Positions 24,879-33,004 of a DNA stretch of 64,000 nt are shown here, piece by piece. The DNA comes from Planotetraspora kaengkrachanensis (GTDB lineage: Bacteria > Actinomycetota > Actinomycetes > Streptosporangiales > Streptosporangiaceae). The stretch covers positions 1 to 64,000 of the forward strand of contig NZ_BONV01000018.1 in NCBI RefSeq assembly GCF_016862895.1, given 5' to 3'. The notes under the pieces are model-generated. The model was not told the origin of the DNA and made no database searches. It saw only the letters and a program-made list of their open reading frames with translations. The first letter of the stretch is position 1. The number at the start of each line of letters is the position of its first letter. The position numbers were made by a program, and so were the translations under genes.

Positions 24879-25148
24879 TCAGCGTGCAAGCCCCGTGAGT
24901 AGTGCATGCCATGTGGCCCGCGCTTCACATAAAGAGGCGCGATGGGTCTCCAGGCTCAGAGACCGGCCTTCGTGCGTGCGAGTGAGAAATGCCTGCCCGC
25001 CTGAACTGCACAGCTCATAGATAACGTCCTGGCAGTCGCAGGTCCACGCAATCACGCGTCGCCGGGAATCACCCGGCGGCCGAATCCAGGCCAGCCGTTT
25101 GTAGTCGAGCTGTACCGGAGCGACATGCGGTGCCAGGCAGGAAGTCAC
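24879..25148 (-). CDS. Small hypothetical protein coupled to an RsbW-like ATPase
   Basis: An 89-residue protein whose ATG overlaps the TGA of the upstream ATPase gene by 4 nt (25145-25148), so translation is coupled. It contains WTCDCQDVIYELC (three cysteines within about 13 residues) and a C-terminal helix of ATWHALLTGLAR. No family recognised. Position and coupling suggest it partners or modifies the ATPase, for instance as a metal- or redox-sensing partner (inference). Confidence 0.6.
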   Translation of the reverse strand: MTSCLAPHVAPVQLDYKRLAWIRPPGDSRRRVIAWTCDCQDVIYELCSSGGQAFLTRTHEGRSLSLETHRASLCEARATWHALLTGLAR

Positions 25149-25573
25149 GCGCGCGGTGGCCCTGACTGGATGGGCAGCAGTGCCCAGACGGTGCGCCCTC
25201 CCTCGTCGCCGTAGACGCCCCAGGATGCGGTGAGTTCGGAGACCAGGCGCAGACCCCGCCCGTTCATCTCCTCATCAGCGGCTTTCTGCACCTGCGGGCA
25301 CGAGGGGCCGCCTTCGTCGAGCACTGCGAGCAGCAAGAGCTCGTCTCCTGCTTCCACCGTCACTTGGAACCGGCCGCCGGCCTCCCCACTGGATGAGTGC
25401 CGGATGGCGTTGGTGGCCAACTCGGACGCGACGAGTTCAGCGATGTCTGTGGAGACGCCCTCTCCCAGGAATCCATTTACAAAGCGGCGCACCTCACGGA
25501 CCTGATTCCGTTTTCCGGGGAAGGTGCCGCGCCATCGCTGGGTACCTTCCGCGCATTTGGGGGGTCGGAGCAT
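25145..25573 (-). CDS. RsbW-like ATP-binding protein (anti-sigma kinase family)
   Basis: About 142 residues from ATG 25573, which follows GAGGGA; an ATG at 25621 is in frame without a ribosome site. The GHKL ATPase features are an N-box ELVASELATNAIRHS (near residue 60) and a G-box MNGRGLRLVSEL (near residue 120). Family members phosphorylate anti-anti-sigma factors or bind sigma factors. A small protein is coupled downstream. The upstream gap has AGTACT repeats and a divergent monooxygenase/XRE operon. Confidence 0.85.
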   Translation of the reverse strand: MLRPPKCAEGTQRWRGTFPGKRNQVREVRRFVNGFLGEGVSTDIAELVASELATNAIRHSSSGEAGGRFQVTVEAGDELLLLAVLDEGGPSCPQVQKAADEEMNGRGLRLVSELTASWGVYGDEGGRTVWALLPIQSGPPRA

Positions 25574-25631
25574 GTCGGCGTCCCTCACGTTCGTGCAGGT
25601 TGAAGCCCTGACATTCACCATCGATACTTAA

Positions 25632-25693
25632 AGTACTGGCATGGTATTCTAACTACAAGCCACTTCGAGTACTTGCGCCGCACAATAAGTACT
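25632..25693. promoter_or_regulatory. Three AGTACT boxes in the divergent gap
   Basis: The palindromic hexamer agtact occurs at 25632-25637, 25668-25673 and 25688-25693 (centre spacing 36 and 20 bp). In a GC-rich background this clustering is unusual. The boxes lie between the ATPase gene and the monooxygenase/XRE operon, so they could bind the XRE protein. Confidence 0.45.
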
Positions 25694-25745
25694 GATCTCG
25701 TAGTGACGTTGGCGACACCAGACCCGCCGGGCCGAGGAGGAGCAT

Positions 25746-26054
25746 ATGTTCGGACTAGTTGTCCGATTTACCTGCAAAAACGAAGAAAGCGCAGCAGCTT
25801 TCGATCGGCTCGTCAGTGAAACGATCGCCAAGATCCGCACGGACGAGCCCGGCACGATCGTCTACGCCTCCCACCTCGTCGACGGCCAACCGCTCCAGCG
25901 GATCTTCTACGAGCTGTATCAGGACCGCGCCGCTTTCGACGCCCACGAACAGACCGACCACACCAAGCACTTCCTGGCGGCCCGTGGTGAACTGCTCATC
26001 TCCACCGATGTTGACTGGCTGCAACATCAGGACGGGAAAGGCACCACGCCGTGA
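25746..26054 (+). CDS. Antibiotic-biosynthesis-monooxygenase (ABM) domain protein
   Basis: A 102-residue single-domain protein of the dimeric ferredoxin-like ABM fold: strand FGLVVRFTCK at the start, a central FYELYQDRAAFDAHEQTDHT block and a final strand. Members include quinone-forming monooxygenases and heme-degrading enzymes; the specific function cannot be told. It overlaps the XRE gene by 4 nt (GTGA) and follows an agtact-rich promoter. Confidence 0.85.
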   Translation: MFGLVVRFTCKNEESAAAFDRLVSETIAKIRTDEPGTIVYASHLVDGQPLQRIFYELYQDRAAFDAHEQTDHTKHFLAARGELLISTDVDWLQHQDGKGTTP

Positions 26055-27253
26055 GCACCGAATACCAGCGAGCTCTTGGACGGCGCATCGCCCAAGAGCG
26101 CAAACGGCGCGGCCTGTCCCAGGTCGAGCTTGCCCGCCTCATCAACCGCTCCGTGGCTTGGGTTTCCCAGGTGGAACGCGGAGTACGCAAAGTCGACCGT
26201 ATGTCGGTGTTGGAGAAGGTCGCCGAATCACTCGAGATCCCGCTGTCGGAGCTCGCCGCAGAGGCGCCGGTCTTCGTCGCCGCAACTGAAGAGGTTCCTG
26301 GCACGGCGGGGCTGCGGCTGATCCTGTCCAGGGCGCACTCTTTGCAGGCGATGTTTCACCACGTCCCAGTCCCGCCCGTAGAGGAGATCAGGCCACAGGT
26401 GGACCAGGCGTGGCATCTGACGCACGAAAGCCGATACATCGAACTGGCCGACCTGCTGCGCGGTTTGGTCCCCACCTTAGAGAGCGCCGTGCGCTCGGCA
26501 GCAGCCGACCGGCAGCCGGAACTGTTCGAGCTGCTAGCCACCACCTATCAAGCTTGCTCGGCCGCCCTCGCCAAGCTGGGTGAGCCTGATGCGGCCTGGA
26601 TCGCGGCCGATCGGGCGATCATCGCCGCCGAGCGGGCCGGTGACCCCTTGCTGATGGCTGCCGGGACGTTCCGGCTGGGTTTCGTCTTCCTGGGAGCCCA
26701 TCGCTTCGACCAGGCGGAGGAGACCGCCCGCACCGCTGCCGAGGCGCTGTGGTTCATGGCGGAAGAGAACAAGCCGGAGGCCATGTCCCTGTGGGGTGGC
26801 CTGACCCTGCAACGCGCGATCGCCGCCTCCCGGCTCAACCAGGCCGACACCGCCTACCAGCACCTCGCCAAGGCTCGTGACATCGCCGCCACACTCGGCG
26901 AGGGCCGGAACGACTACAACACCGAGTTCGGTCCTGCCAACGTCGCGCTGCACGAAGTGGCTGTGGCGGTGGAGGTGGGCGATGCCGGCCACGCGTTGCG
27001 CGTCGGTACGACCGTGGACACCTCCATGCTGTCCAGCGAACGCCGAGCCCGACTGAACATCGATCTCGCACGGGCGCACGCTCAGCGCCGTCAGATCGAC
27101 GAGGCCACCGCCGTACTCCTGGAAGCCGAGGCGATCACGCCCGAGCAGATCCGCAACCACCGGATCGTCAACCAGCTCGTCTCGGCCCTGCTGGCCATGC
27201 GACATCCGCCCTCTGCGGAGTTGCGTGGACTAGCCGAACGAGTGGGCGCGTAG
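26051..27253 (+). CDS. XRE-family regulator with TPR-like C-terminal domain
   Basis: A 400-residue protein starting with GTG overlapping the ABM stop. N-terminal XRE helix-turn-helix (residues about 8-65: RRIAQERKRRGLSQVELARL, WVSQVERGVRKVD). The remainder is alpha-helical with TPR-like pairs (for example RFGLVFLGAHRFDQAEETAR-like units near residues 210-240 and 250-290). Such regulators sense small peptides or metabolites through the TPR domain. It probably regulates its own operon with the ABM gene. Confidence 0.88.
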   Translation: MSTEYQRALGRRIAQERKRRGLSQVELARLINRSVAWVSQVERGVRKVDRMSVLEKVAESLEIPLSELAAEAPVFVAATEEVPGTAGLRLILSRAHSLQAMFHHVPVPPVEEIRPQVDQAWHLTHESRYIELADLLRGLVPTLESAVRSAAADRQPELFELLATTYQACSAALAKLGEPDAAWIAADRAIIAAERAGDPLLMAAGTFRLGFVFLGAHRFDQAEETARTAAEALWFMAEENKPEAMSLWGGLTLQRAIAASRLNQADTAYQHLAKARDIAATLGEGRNDYNTEFGPANVALHEVAVAVEVGDAGHALRVGTTVDTSMLSSERRARLNIDLARAHAQRRQIDEATAVLLEAEAITPEQIRNHRIVNQLVSALLAMRHPPSAELRGLAERVGA

Positions 27254-27296
27254 AAAAAATACGTGATGTACCCAGCGCTTGGCGGGTCCGCGTCCA

Positions 27297-27420
27297 ACTA
27301 GACCTCGCTCGAAGCCTCGCAGTTCGCGGGTTCCTCGCCATGGTCAACTCCGCCTCGCCCCAACTGCTGTCACATCGATGCACTGACCATTTGCCGGCCG
27401 CGAGGACCCCAGTCGGCGCT
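27297..27420. repeat. Dispersed repeat, copy 1
   Basis: This stretch resembles 41777-41913. Shared blocks include aactag at the left end, tggtcaactccgcctcg, gtcacatcgatgcactgacca and agtcggcgc at the right end. It contains no gene and has no terminal inverted repeats that I can see. The rest of the 27254-27657 gap shows nothing further until the paired boxes at 27589. Confidence 0.55.
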
Positions 27421-27588
27421 TAGCCTGCCGTGTCGTCCCGCTGCTGACGCACACCGCTCGGCGATAACCGTGTGTGTAGTGAGTTCTTCGCTCTGCTCGT
27501 GAGGTAGGTAGAGGCTGATGCCGTGTGCTCAAGTGAGGCGAAGTTGTCGAATTCGTCCGCCGCAGACGCGTCTCAAGCCGGAGCGACT

Positions 27589-27633
27589 ACTTTCCCGTGA
27601 GGAAAGTGCATGGTAGTTTCCTCATAGGAAAGT
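27589..27633. promoter_or_regulatory. Two 19-bp operator palindromes
   Basis: actttcc-N5-ggaaagt (27589-27607, perfect 7-bp arms) and agtttcc-N5-ggaaagt (27615-27633, arms with one mismatch) are 26 bp apart centre to centre, 25 bp before the first gene of a membrane-protein/winged-helix pair. The winged-helix protein is the likely binder. Confidence 0.75.
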
Positions 27634-27657
27634 AGTCCTGCCGACCTGGGATGGCCC

Positions 27658-28131
27658 ATGAACCCTCACGACGTCCAGTCCTCGCTCGACGACATCCGCC
27701 GCTTCCAGGACACGACTCGCAAGGAGATCGTCCGCCAGAGGTTCGCCCGTCCCTACGTCCTGCTCGCAGCCCTCGGACTCTTCATCGGGTTGGCCTCCAT
27801 CGACCTCCAGAGCCCTTGGCGCACCGCCACCCTGTTGCTCGGATTCGGCCTGTTCGCGGGCGTGGGGATCGTGCAGGAGCACCGCGCCGTCGTCCACAGA
27901 AAGCCCGCAGGCCCGGAGTGGCTGTTCTGGGGGGGAATGTCGGCTGGGCTCATGCTGCTGTTCGGCATTTTCCGGATCGCCGCCTGGGCGTGGTTCGCTC
28001 TCCCGGCGCAGGGGTTGTCGTCGCAGGGCACGCTCGCCGCCGCGGCGACGGCTGCGACGTATGTCGCGCTGACGCCCCTGGCCCGCCGGATCCTCCAGAA
28101 GATCACGCGGCGCGACGGAGCACGCGTCTGA
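27658..28131 (+). CDS. Small membrane protein, partner of winged-helix regulator
   Basis: A 157-residue protein with four hydrophobic segments (about 33-50, 55-72, 85-107 and 118-140). The N-terminus is cytoplasmic and charged. Its stop overlaps the start of the next gene (TGATG), so it is translated together with the regulator. This pairing of a four-helix membrane protein with a small winged-helix repressor is common in actinomycetes; the function is unknown. Confidence 0.75.
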   Translation: MNPHDVQSSLDDIRRFQDTTRKEIVRQRFARPYVLLAALGLFIGLASIDLQSPWRTATLLLGFGLFAGVGIVQEHRAVVHRKPAGPEWLFWGGMSAGLMLLFGIFRIAAWAWFALPAQGLSSQGTLAAAATAATYVALTPLARRILQKITRRDGARV

Positions 28132-28463
28132 TGGACCCCTACTTCGACGAGTTCCTCCACGTCCCGGCGCGGCTGTCGATCGTCGCCCTGCTGGCGCCGG
28201 CCGACTGGGTGGACTTCGGCTTCCTGCGGGACTCGATCGGCACCACCGATTCGGCGCTGTCCAAGCAGCTTTCCGCTCTGTCCGAGGCCGGCTACGTCAC
28301 GGTGCGGAAGGACCAGCAAAGCCGGGCACGGCGTACCTCCGTACAGCTCACCCCGCAAGGCCGGCACGCGTTCCAGCGGCACGCGGCGGCGCTGGAACGG
28401 ATCGTCGCGGTCGCCGGCACCTCGGGCAGGTCCACAGCGCACCCCGACGACAGTGGCCCATGA
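28131..28463 (+). CDS. Winged-helix transcriptional regulator (HTH_34/MarR-like)
   Basis: A 110-residue winged-helix protein: helices RLSIVALLAPADWVDFGFLRD and TTDSALSKQLSALSEAGYV, wing RARRTSVQLTPQGRHAF. It overlaps the upstream membrane protein by 1 nt. It most likely binds the two palindromes at 27589-27633 and represses its own operon. No ligand domain is visible; the membrane protein could transmit the signal. Confidence 0.86.
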   Translation: MDPYFDEFLHVPARLSIVALLAPADWVDFGFLRDSIGTTDSALSKQLSALSEAGYVTVRKDQQSRARRTSVQLTPQGRHAFQRHAAALERIVAVAGTSGRSTAHPDDSGP

Positions 28464-28565
28464 ATCGCTGTTCAGAACGTCAACGCAAAAAATCTTGATG
28501 TGGGCCTGTAGTGGAGGGCCTCTCCCGTTCGTCATCCGTCTGACGAACGCGAGAGGAGAACACTC

Positions 28566-29069
28566 ATGGACATGGTCACCGGTGCGCAGGTAGCGGTCGC
28601 CCTGCCCGTCCCGCTTCCACGCGAACGGATGTGGGACCTGATCACCGCGGTCGACCGGATCGGCGAGTGGAGCCCGGAGACCACGGGCGGCCACTGGTCT
28701 GACGATGCCCGGGTCCCGGCTCCGGGTGCCAGGTTCGTCGGCCACAACCGGTTCCCCAACGGATTTGAAAGTACGGTGACCTGCGTGGTCACTGAAGCGG
28801 AACGGCCGGGCACGTTCGCCTGGACGGTTCTGGACGACGCCGGCCTGGCCGGCTCGACCTGGCGCTATGAGCTGCATGAGGGGGACGAACCGGGGAGCAC
28901 CCTCGTCTGGCACTCGTTCACCCACGGCCCCGGCGCCAGCGGCGCCCGCGAGGGTGCCGAGGCCAACCCACGGACGCTCAACAGCCGTCTGGTGACCCTG
29001 TGCCGGAACATGACAACCACCATCGCCGCGATGGCCGCCGCCGAATTCACGACAGGAGCAGCCCGATGA
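28566..29069 (+). CDS. SRPBCC-family protein
   Basis: A 167-residue protein of the polyketide cyclase/START-like fold: opening strand VAVALPVPLPRERMWDLIT, central GHNRFPNGFESTVTCVV and the C-terminal long helix LVTLCRNMTTTIAAMAAAEF. The family binds hydrophobic ligands. GAGAGGAG precedes the ATG. It overlaps the YciI gene by 4 nt and lies upstream of an ECF42-type sigma factor, so it belongs to that operon. Confidence 0.87.
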   Translation: MDMVTGAQVAVALPVPLPRERMWDLITAVDRIGEWSPETTGGHWSDDARVPAPGARFVGHNRFPNGFESTVTCVVTEAERPGTFAWTVLDDAGLAGSTWRYELHEGDEPGSTLVWHSFTHGPGASGAREGAEANPRTLNSRLVTLCRNMTTTIAAMAAAEFTTGAAR

Positions 29070-29407
29070 AGTACCTCATGCTGGTGTGCACCGACCCGAA
29101 CTACACGCCCGGCCAGGACGACGGCGCCCCGGACGTGGAGGACTGGGTCGAGGAGATGGACGGCAAGGGGATCCGCCTGATGGGCAACCGCACCCGACCG
29201 GCGAGCGACGCGACCACCGTTCGCGTCCGCAACCGTGAGGTGCTGCTGACCGACGGTCCGTACGCGGAGACCAAGGACCAGATAGCCGGCTTCGACATCC
29301 TCGAGTGCGCCGACCTCGACGAGGCCATCGACGTCGCGTCCAAACACCCGATGGCATGGGCCGGGATGATCGAACTGCGTCCGTTCTGGCCGGACGACGA
29401 AGACTAA
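29066..29407 (+). CDS. YciI-family (DGPF-domain) protein
   Basis: A 113-residue protein with the DGPF-type signature LLTDGPYAETKDQIAGF and the ferredoxin-like fold of the YCII family. DGPF proteins are the constant neighbours of ECF42 sigma factors in actinomycetes. Its ATG overlaps the preceding stop (ATGA). Its role in the response is unknown; it may be an enzyme or ligand-binding effector. Confidence 0.9.
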   Translation: MKYLMLVCTDPNYTPGQDDGAPDVEDWVEEMDGKGIRLMGNRTRPASDATTVRVRNREVLLTDGPYAETKDQIAGFDILECADLDEAIDVASKHPMAWAGMIELRPFWPDDED

Positions 29408-29428
29408 CGGCCAAGACGGACGACGCTG

Positions 29429-30646
29429 GTGACGGCTCAGGTGAAGGACCGGATCGCCGGGATCTACGCCGACGGGTGGAGCCGGATCGTGGCCACCATG
29501 ATCCGGTTCACCGGCGGCGACTGGGACCTGGCCGAGGAGTGTGCGCAGGACGCGTTCACGAAGGCACTCCAAAGGTGGCCGGAATCTGGAGTCCCGGACC
29601 AGCCACTGGCGTGGCTGACCACCACGGCCCGCCATCGCGCGATCGACCGGATGCGTCGCGCGTCCAACGAGGCGGCGAAGCTACGGGAGGTGGCCGCGAT
29701 GGACCTGGAGCCGCCGCCCTACCTGAGCGACGGGGAGATCCCCGACGAGCGTTTGGAGCTCATGTTCACCTGCTGCCATCCGTCGCTGAATCTCGATGCC
29801 CAGGTGGCGTTGACGCTGCGGAGCCTGGTGGGCATGAGCACCGCCGAGATCGCGCGTGCGTTCCTGGTGCCGGAACGCACCATGGGCCAACGCATCTTCC
29901 GGGCCAAGCAGAAGGTCGCTCACGCGGGCATCCCCTTTCGGGTGCCGCCCGGGCATCTGCTGCCAGACCGGCTCCCCGCCGTACTCCACGTGGTCTATCT
30001 GCTGTTCAACGAAGGTTACGGAGATCCGCAGAAGGCCCGGCTGTGCCGGGAAGCCATCCGCCTTGCGCGGGTGGTGACGAAGTTGATGCCCGACGAGCCC
30101 GAAGCCCAGGGCCTGCTCGCGCTGATGTTGCTGCACGATGCCCGGCGGCCGGCGCGCGTGGATCCGGCCGGCGATCTGGTCACCCTGGACGAGCAGGACC
30201 GCACGTTGTGGGATCAGGCGCAGATCGCTGAGGGCGCCACGATCTGCGAACGAGCACTACGCCAGGGCCGCGCCGGGCCGTTCCAACTCCAGGCGGCCAT
30301 CGCGGCGTGCCACGCGACCGCACCTGTCGCGGCCCAGACGGACTGGCCGCAAATCGTCGGACTGTACGCGCACCTCGCGCGCATCGCACCGAGCCCGATC
30401 GTGGAGCTGAACCGTGCCGTGGCGATCGGCATGGTCAGCGGTCCCGAGGCGGCGCTGCGACTGGTCGAGACGATCGCCGAGTCCGGTCAGCTCAACGACT
30501 ACTACCTGTTGCACGCCACACGCGCCGACCTGCTGCGACGCGCCGGCCGTGCGGAGGATGCGGCCGATCACTACCGCTCGGCGCTCGACCTCGCGCCCTC
30601 CGAAGCGGAACGTCGTTTTCTGCGCAACCGGCTTCGGCCGCACTGA
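29429..30646 (+). CDS. ECF-type sigma factor, ECF42-like
   Basis: A 405-residue sigma factor, much longer than ordinary ECFs. Region 2 (about 10-85: WDLAEECAQDAFTKALQRWP), region 4 (about 110-165: LTLRSLVGMSTAEIARAFLV) and a roughly 220-residue C-terminal TPR-like extension with ALNRAV-like motifs (IVELNRAVAIG). No anti-sigma gene is adjacent; in ECF42 the C-terminal extension is thought to control activity. Starts at GTG 29429, 21 nt after the YciI gene. Confidence 0.9.
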   Translation: MTAQVKDRIAGIYADGWSRIVATMIRFTGGDWDLAEECAQDAFTKALQRWPESGVPDQPLAWLTTTARHRAIDRMRRASNEAAKLREVAAMDLEPPPYLSDGEIPDERLELMFTCCHPSLNLDAQVALTLRSLVGMSTAEIARAFLVPERTMGQRIFRAKQKVAHAGIPFRVPPGHLLPDRLPAVLHVVYLLFNEGYGDPQKARLCREAIRLARVVTKLMPDEPEAQGLLALMLLHDARRPARVDPAGDLVTLDEQDRTLWDQAQIAEGATICERALRQGRAGPFQLQAAIAACHATAPVAAQTDWPQIVGLYAHLARIAPSPIVELNRAVAIGMVSGPEAALRLVETIAESGQLNDYYLLHATRADLLRRAGRAEDAADHYRSALDLAPSEAERRFLRNRLRPH

Positions 30647-30652
30647 CGAGGC

Positions 30653-31141
30653 TCATCCCGCGGTCGGCGCTGGTCTGGACGGTTGCGCCGGGGCGTCGAG
30701 CACGGTGTGCAGCAACCGGTTGAGCGTGACGTCGTCGCCGGGCGCCAGCCCGACAGCCTGGGCGTCGATTCCGGCGACCACCGGCCAGGCGAGGCCGAGC
30801 AGCGCGTGCCCCGCGTCGGTGAGCTGCATCCCCGAGCGCCGTCCACGGCCCTCCGGGCCGGTTCGGTGGAGCAGCCCTCGGTCGATCATCGCGGTGACCG
30901 CGTCGCGCGCGCTCTGCGGGCGGATCTGGAGCGCCCGAGCGAGCTCGGACTGGTTCATGCCGGGCCGGGCACCCAGGTAGGCCAGCACCCCGAACTGCAC
31001 CGGCGTCAGCCCATGGCCGGCCAGGCGGTCCGTGACCATCCGCTCCACCCGCCGGCCGACGCGGATCACGGTCCAGACGAGTATGTCGTCGATGTCACCC
31101 TCGCTGGGCGCTGGTCGTCGGTCGAACGCTGAGTCCGGCAC
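30653..31141 (-). CDS. MarR-family transcriptional regulator
   Basis: A 162-residue MarR protein from GTG 31141, which follows GAGAGGA. Recognition region MNQSELARALQIRPQSARDA and wing RRSGMQLTDAGHAL. The stop lies 6 nt from the convergent sigma-factor gene stop. Two palindromes upstream (31166-31203) are its likely operator. The target may be itself or the divergent carboxylesterase at 31406. Confidence 0.87.
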   Translation of the reverse strand: MPDSAFDRRPAPSEGDIDDILVWTVIRVGRRVERMVTDRLAGHGLTPVQFGVLAYLGARPGMNQSELARALQIRPQSARDAVTAMIDRGLLHRTGPEGRGRRSGMQLTDAGHALLGLAWPVVAGIDAQAVGLAPGDDVTLNRLLHTVLDAPAQPSRPAPTAG

Positions 31142-31165
31142 GGCACTCCTCTCACCTTGCAGAAA

Positions 31166-31203
31166 CAGGTACCTGCATCTTACAGTTACAGGTACCTGTA
31201 ACT
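31166..31203. promoter_or_regulatory. MarR operator: two caggtacctg palindromes
   Basis: caggtacctg occurs at 31166-31175 and again in agttacaggtacctgtaact (31184-31203), a perfect 20-bp palindrome. Both lie in the divergent gap upstream of marR. Confidence 0.82.
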
Positions 31204-31405
31204 CGGCTGTCGCCTCGTCGCCACACAAGGACTGATCGCACCGGCCGCGAGGCCGTCGTCCTCGGGCGTGGCGGACCAGGCCCGAGGCCGGCGGCCACCG
31301 GTGGCGACTCGACTCACACGCGCCGGGCCCTTGCGCAGTCGCCGCCGGCACCGGGCTCCATGCCGGCGATGCCGGAAACGAAAGACGGATTGGATCTGAC
31401 CAGAA

Positions 31406-33004
31406 TTGAGAAGACTCGCGAGGACTCTCTTGGCGACAGTCGGCATCGGTTTGTGCCTCACGGCTGGAACAGCCTGTGCCGCCGAGCAGCCGGCGCCATC
31501 GGCAGAGCTGCGGATCGACAGCGGGCCGCTGCGGGGAACCGACCAAGGCGATATGCGTGCCTACCTCGGCATCCCCTATGCGGCGCCACCCGTCGGGAAC
31601 CTCCGCTGGAAACCGCCCCAGCGGCCCCAGCCATGGGCGACGACGTTGGATGCGACGAAGTACGGCGACTATTGCCCGCAGAACGCGGATCTCGGTGTGT
31701 TCGGACGGCCAGGCGGAGCCGAAGACTGCCTCAACCTCAATGTCTTCGTGAGCAAGAAGGCGTCACAAAGCAGGAAGCAGCTGCCCGTGCTCGTGTGGAT
31801 TCACGGCGGATCCATGTGGGTGGGGGCGAACCGCGACTACGACGCACGCAAGCTTGCCGTGGACGGCGAGACCGTCGTGGTGACCATCAACTACCGCCTG
31901 GGTCTGCTCGGCTACTTCGCCCATCCGTCACTCGATGACGAAGGACACCCGTTCGCCAACTACGGGCTGATGGATCAGCAACTCGCCCTGGACTGGGTGC
32001 AGCGCAACATCGCAGCCTTCGGCGGCGATCCCGGCGACGTCACGATTGCCGGCGAGTCGTCAGGCGGCGCCAACGTGCTCGCTCACGTCGTGTCGCCGCA
32101 GTCGGCGGGAAAGTTCCAACACGCGATCGCCATGAGCGGCGCCGTGATCGCGACGAGGTTCCCGGCCTTCGCGGCACCGAGACCACTCGACTTCGCGGAG
32201 CAGAAAGGAACTGATTTCGCGAAGGCGGCCGGTTGTGAGAACGGCGGCGCGGAGTGCCTGCGCAACCTCCCTCTAAACAAGGTCCTCGCGCTGCAGACTC
32301 CCTACCTGCACAAGCAGGTCATCATCGACGGCGACATCATTCCCATGCACCCGAGCGAATCCCTGAAATCCGGGAAGTTCAACCGGGTCACCTTGATCAA
32401 TGGAAATACCCGTGACGAGGGGTCCTTCTTCGCGGCGTTCCCCGAGAACGTGAGCGGCGCGCCACTCCCCGCCGAGGATTACCCCCGCAGGCTGGCGGCA
32501 TTGATCGGAAGCCCGACCCTGACGCAAAAGGTCCTGAAGGAGTATCCGCTCGACGAGTACGGCAACCCCAGCGAGGCATTCAGCGCGGCCATGACCGACA
32601 TGGCCTTCGCCTGCCCCGGACGGGCGATCAACCGATGGGTCTACGACAAAACCCCTACCTACGCCTATGAATTCGCCGACCGGACGGCACCGTCCTATCT
32701 GGAACCCACGACGTTCGCGATGGGGGCGGCTCACACGTTCGAGCTCGCATACCTCTTCCCTGGATTCCACGGCGGAGCCGGTGAACCCGTCGAACTGAAT
32801 CAGCTCCAGGCCAAGCTCTCCGCGAAAATGGTGGACTACTGGTCCACGGCGGGATTCACAGGCGAACGGGAAGCAGAATGGCCGCGGTACACGCCAGAAC
32901 AGGACGACTACATGTCCCTGACGCTTCCTGAGCCCCGGATGACATCGAAAAGTTTTGCCGACGTCCATAACTGTGGCTTCTGGGACAAGACCGGGATCTA
33001 CTGA
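31406..33004 (+). CDS. Secreted type-B carboxylesterase
   Basis: A 532-residue carboxylesterase. The signal peptide is residues 1-25 (MRRLARTLLATVGIGLCLTA onward). The type-B core shows GIPYAAPPVGNLRWKPP, EDCLNLNVF, the oxyanion GGSMWVG and the nucleophile elbow AGESSGG, with a C-terminal His in AAHTFELAYLF. The only start after the upstream in-frame stop (TGA 31397-31399) that keeps the signal peptide is TTG 31406. The enzyme would hydrolyse esters outside the cell; substrate unknown. It is divergent from the MarR gene. Confidence 0.9.
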   Translation: MRRLARTLLATVGIGLCLTAGTACAAEQPAPSAELRIDSGPLRGTDQGDMRAYLGIPYAAPPVGNLRWKPPQRPQPWATTLDATKYGDYCPQNADLGVFGRPGGAEDCLNLNVFVSKKASQSRKQLPVLVWIHGGSMWVGANRDYDARKLAVDGETVVVTINYRLGLLGYFAHPSLDDEGHPFANYGLMDQQLALDWVQRNIAAFGGDPGDVTIAGESSGGANVLAHVVSPQSAGKFQHAIAMSGAVIATRFPAFAAPRPLDFAEQKGTDFAKAAGCENGGAECLRNLPLNKVLALQTPYLHKQVIIDGDIIPMHPSESLKSGKFNRVTLINGNTRDEGSFFAAFPENVSGAPLPAEDYPRRLAALIGSPTLTQKVLKEYPLDEYGNPSEAFSAAMTDMAFACPGRAINRWVYDKTPTYAYEFADRTAPSYLEPTTFAMGAAHTFELAYLFPGFHGGAGEPVELNQLQAKLSAKMVDYWSTAGFTGEREAEWPRYTPEQDDYMSLTLPEPRMTSKSFADVHNCGFWDKTGIY

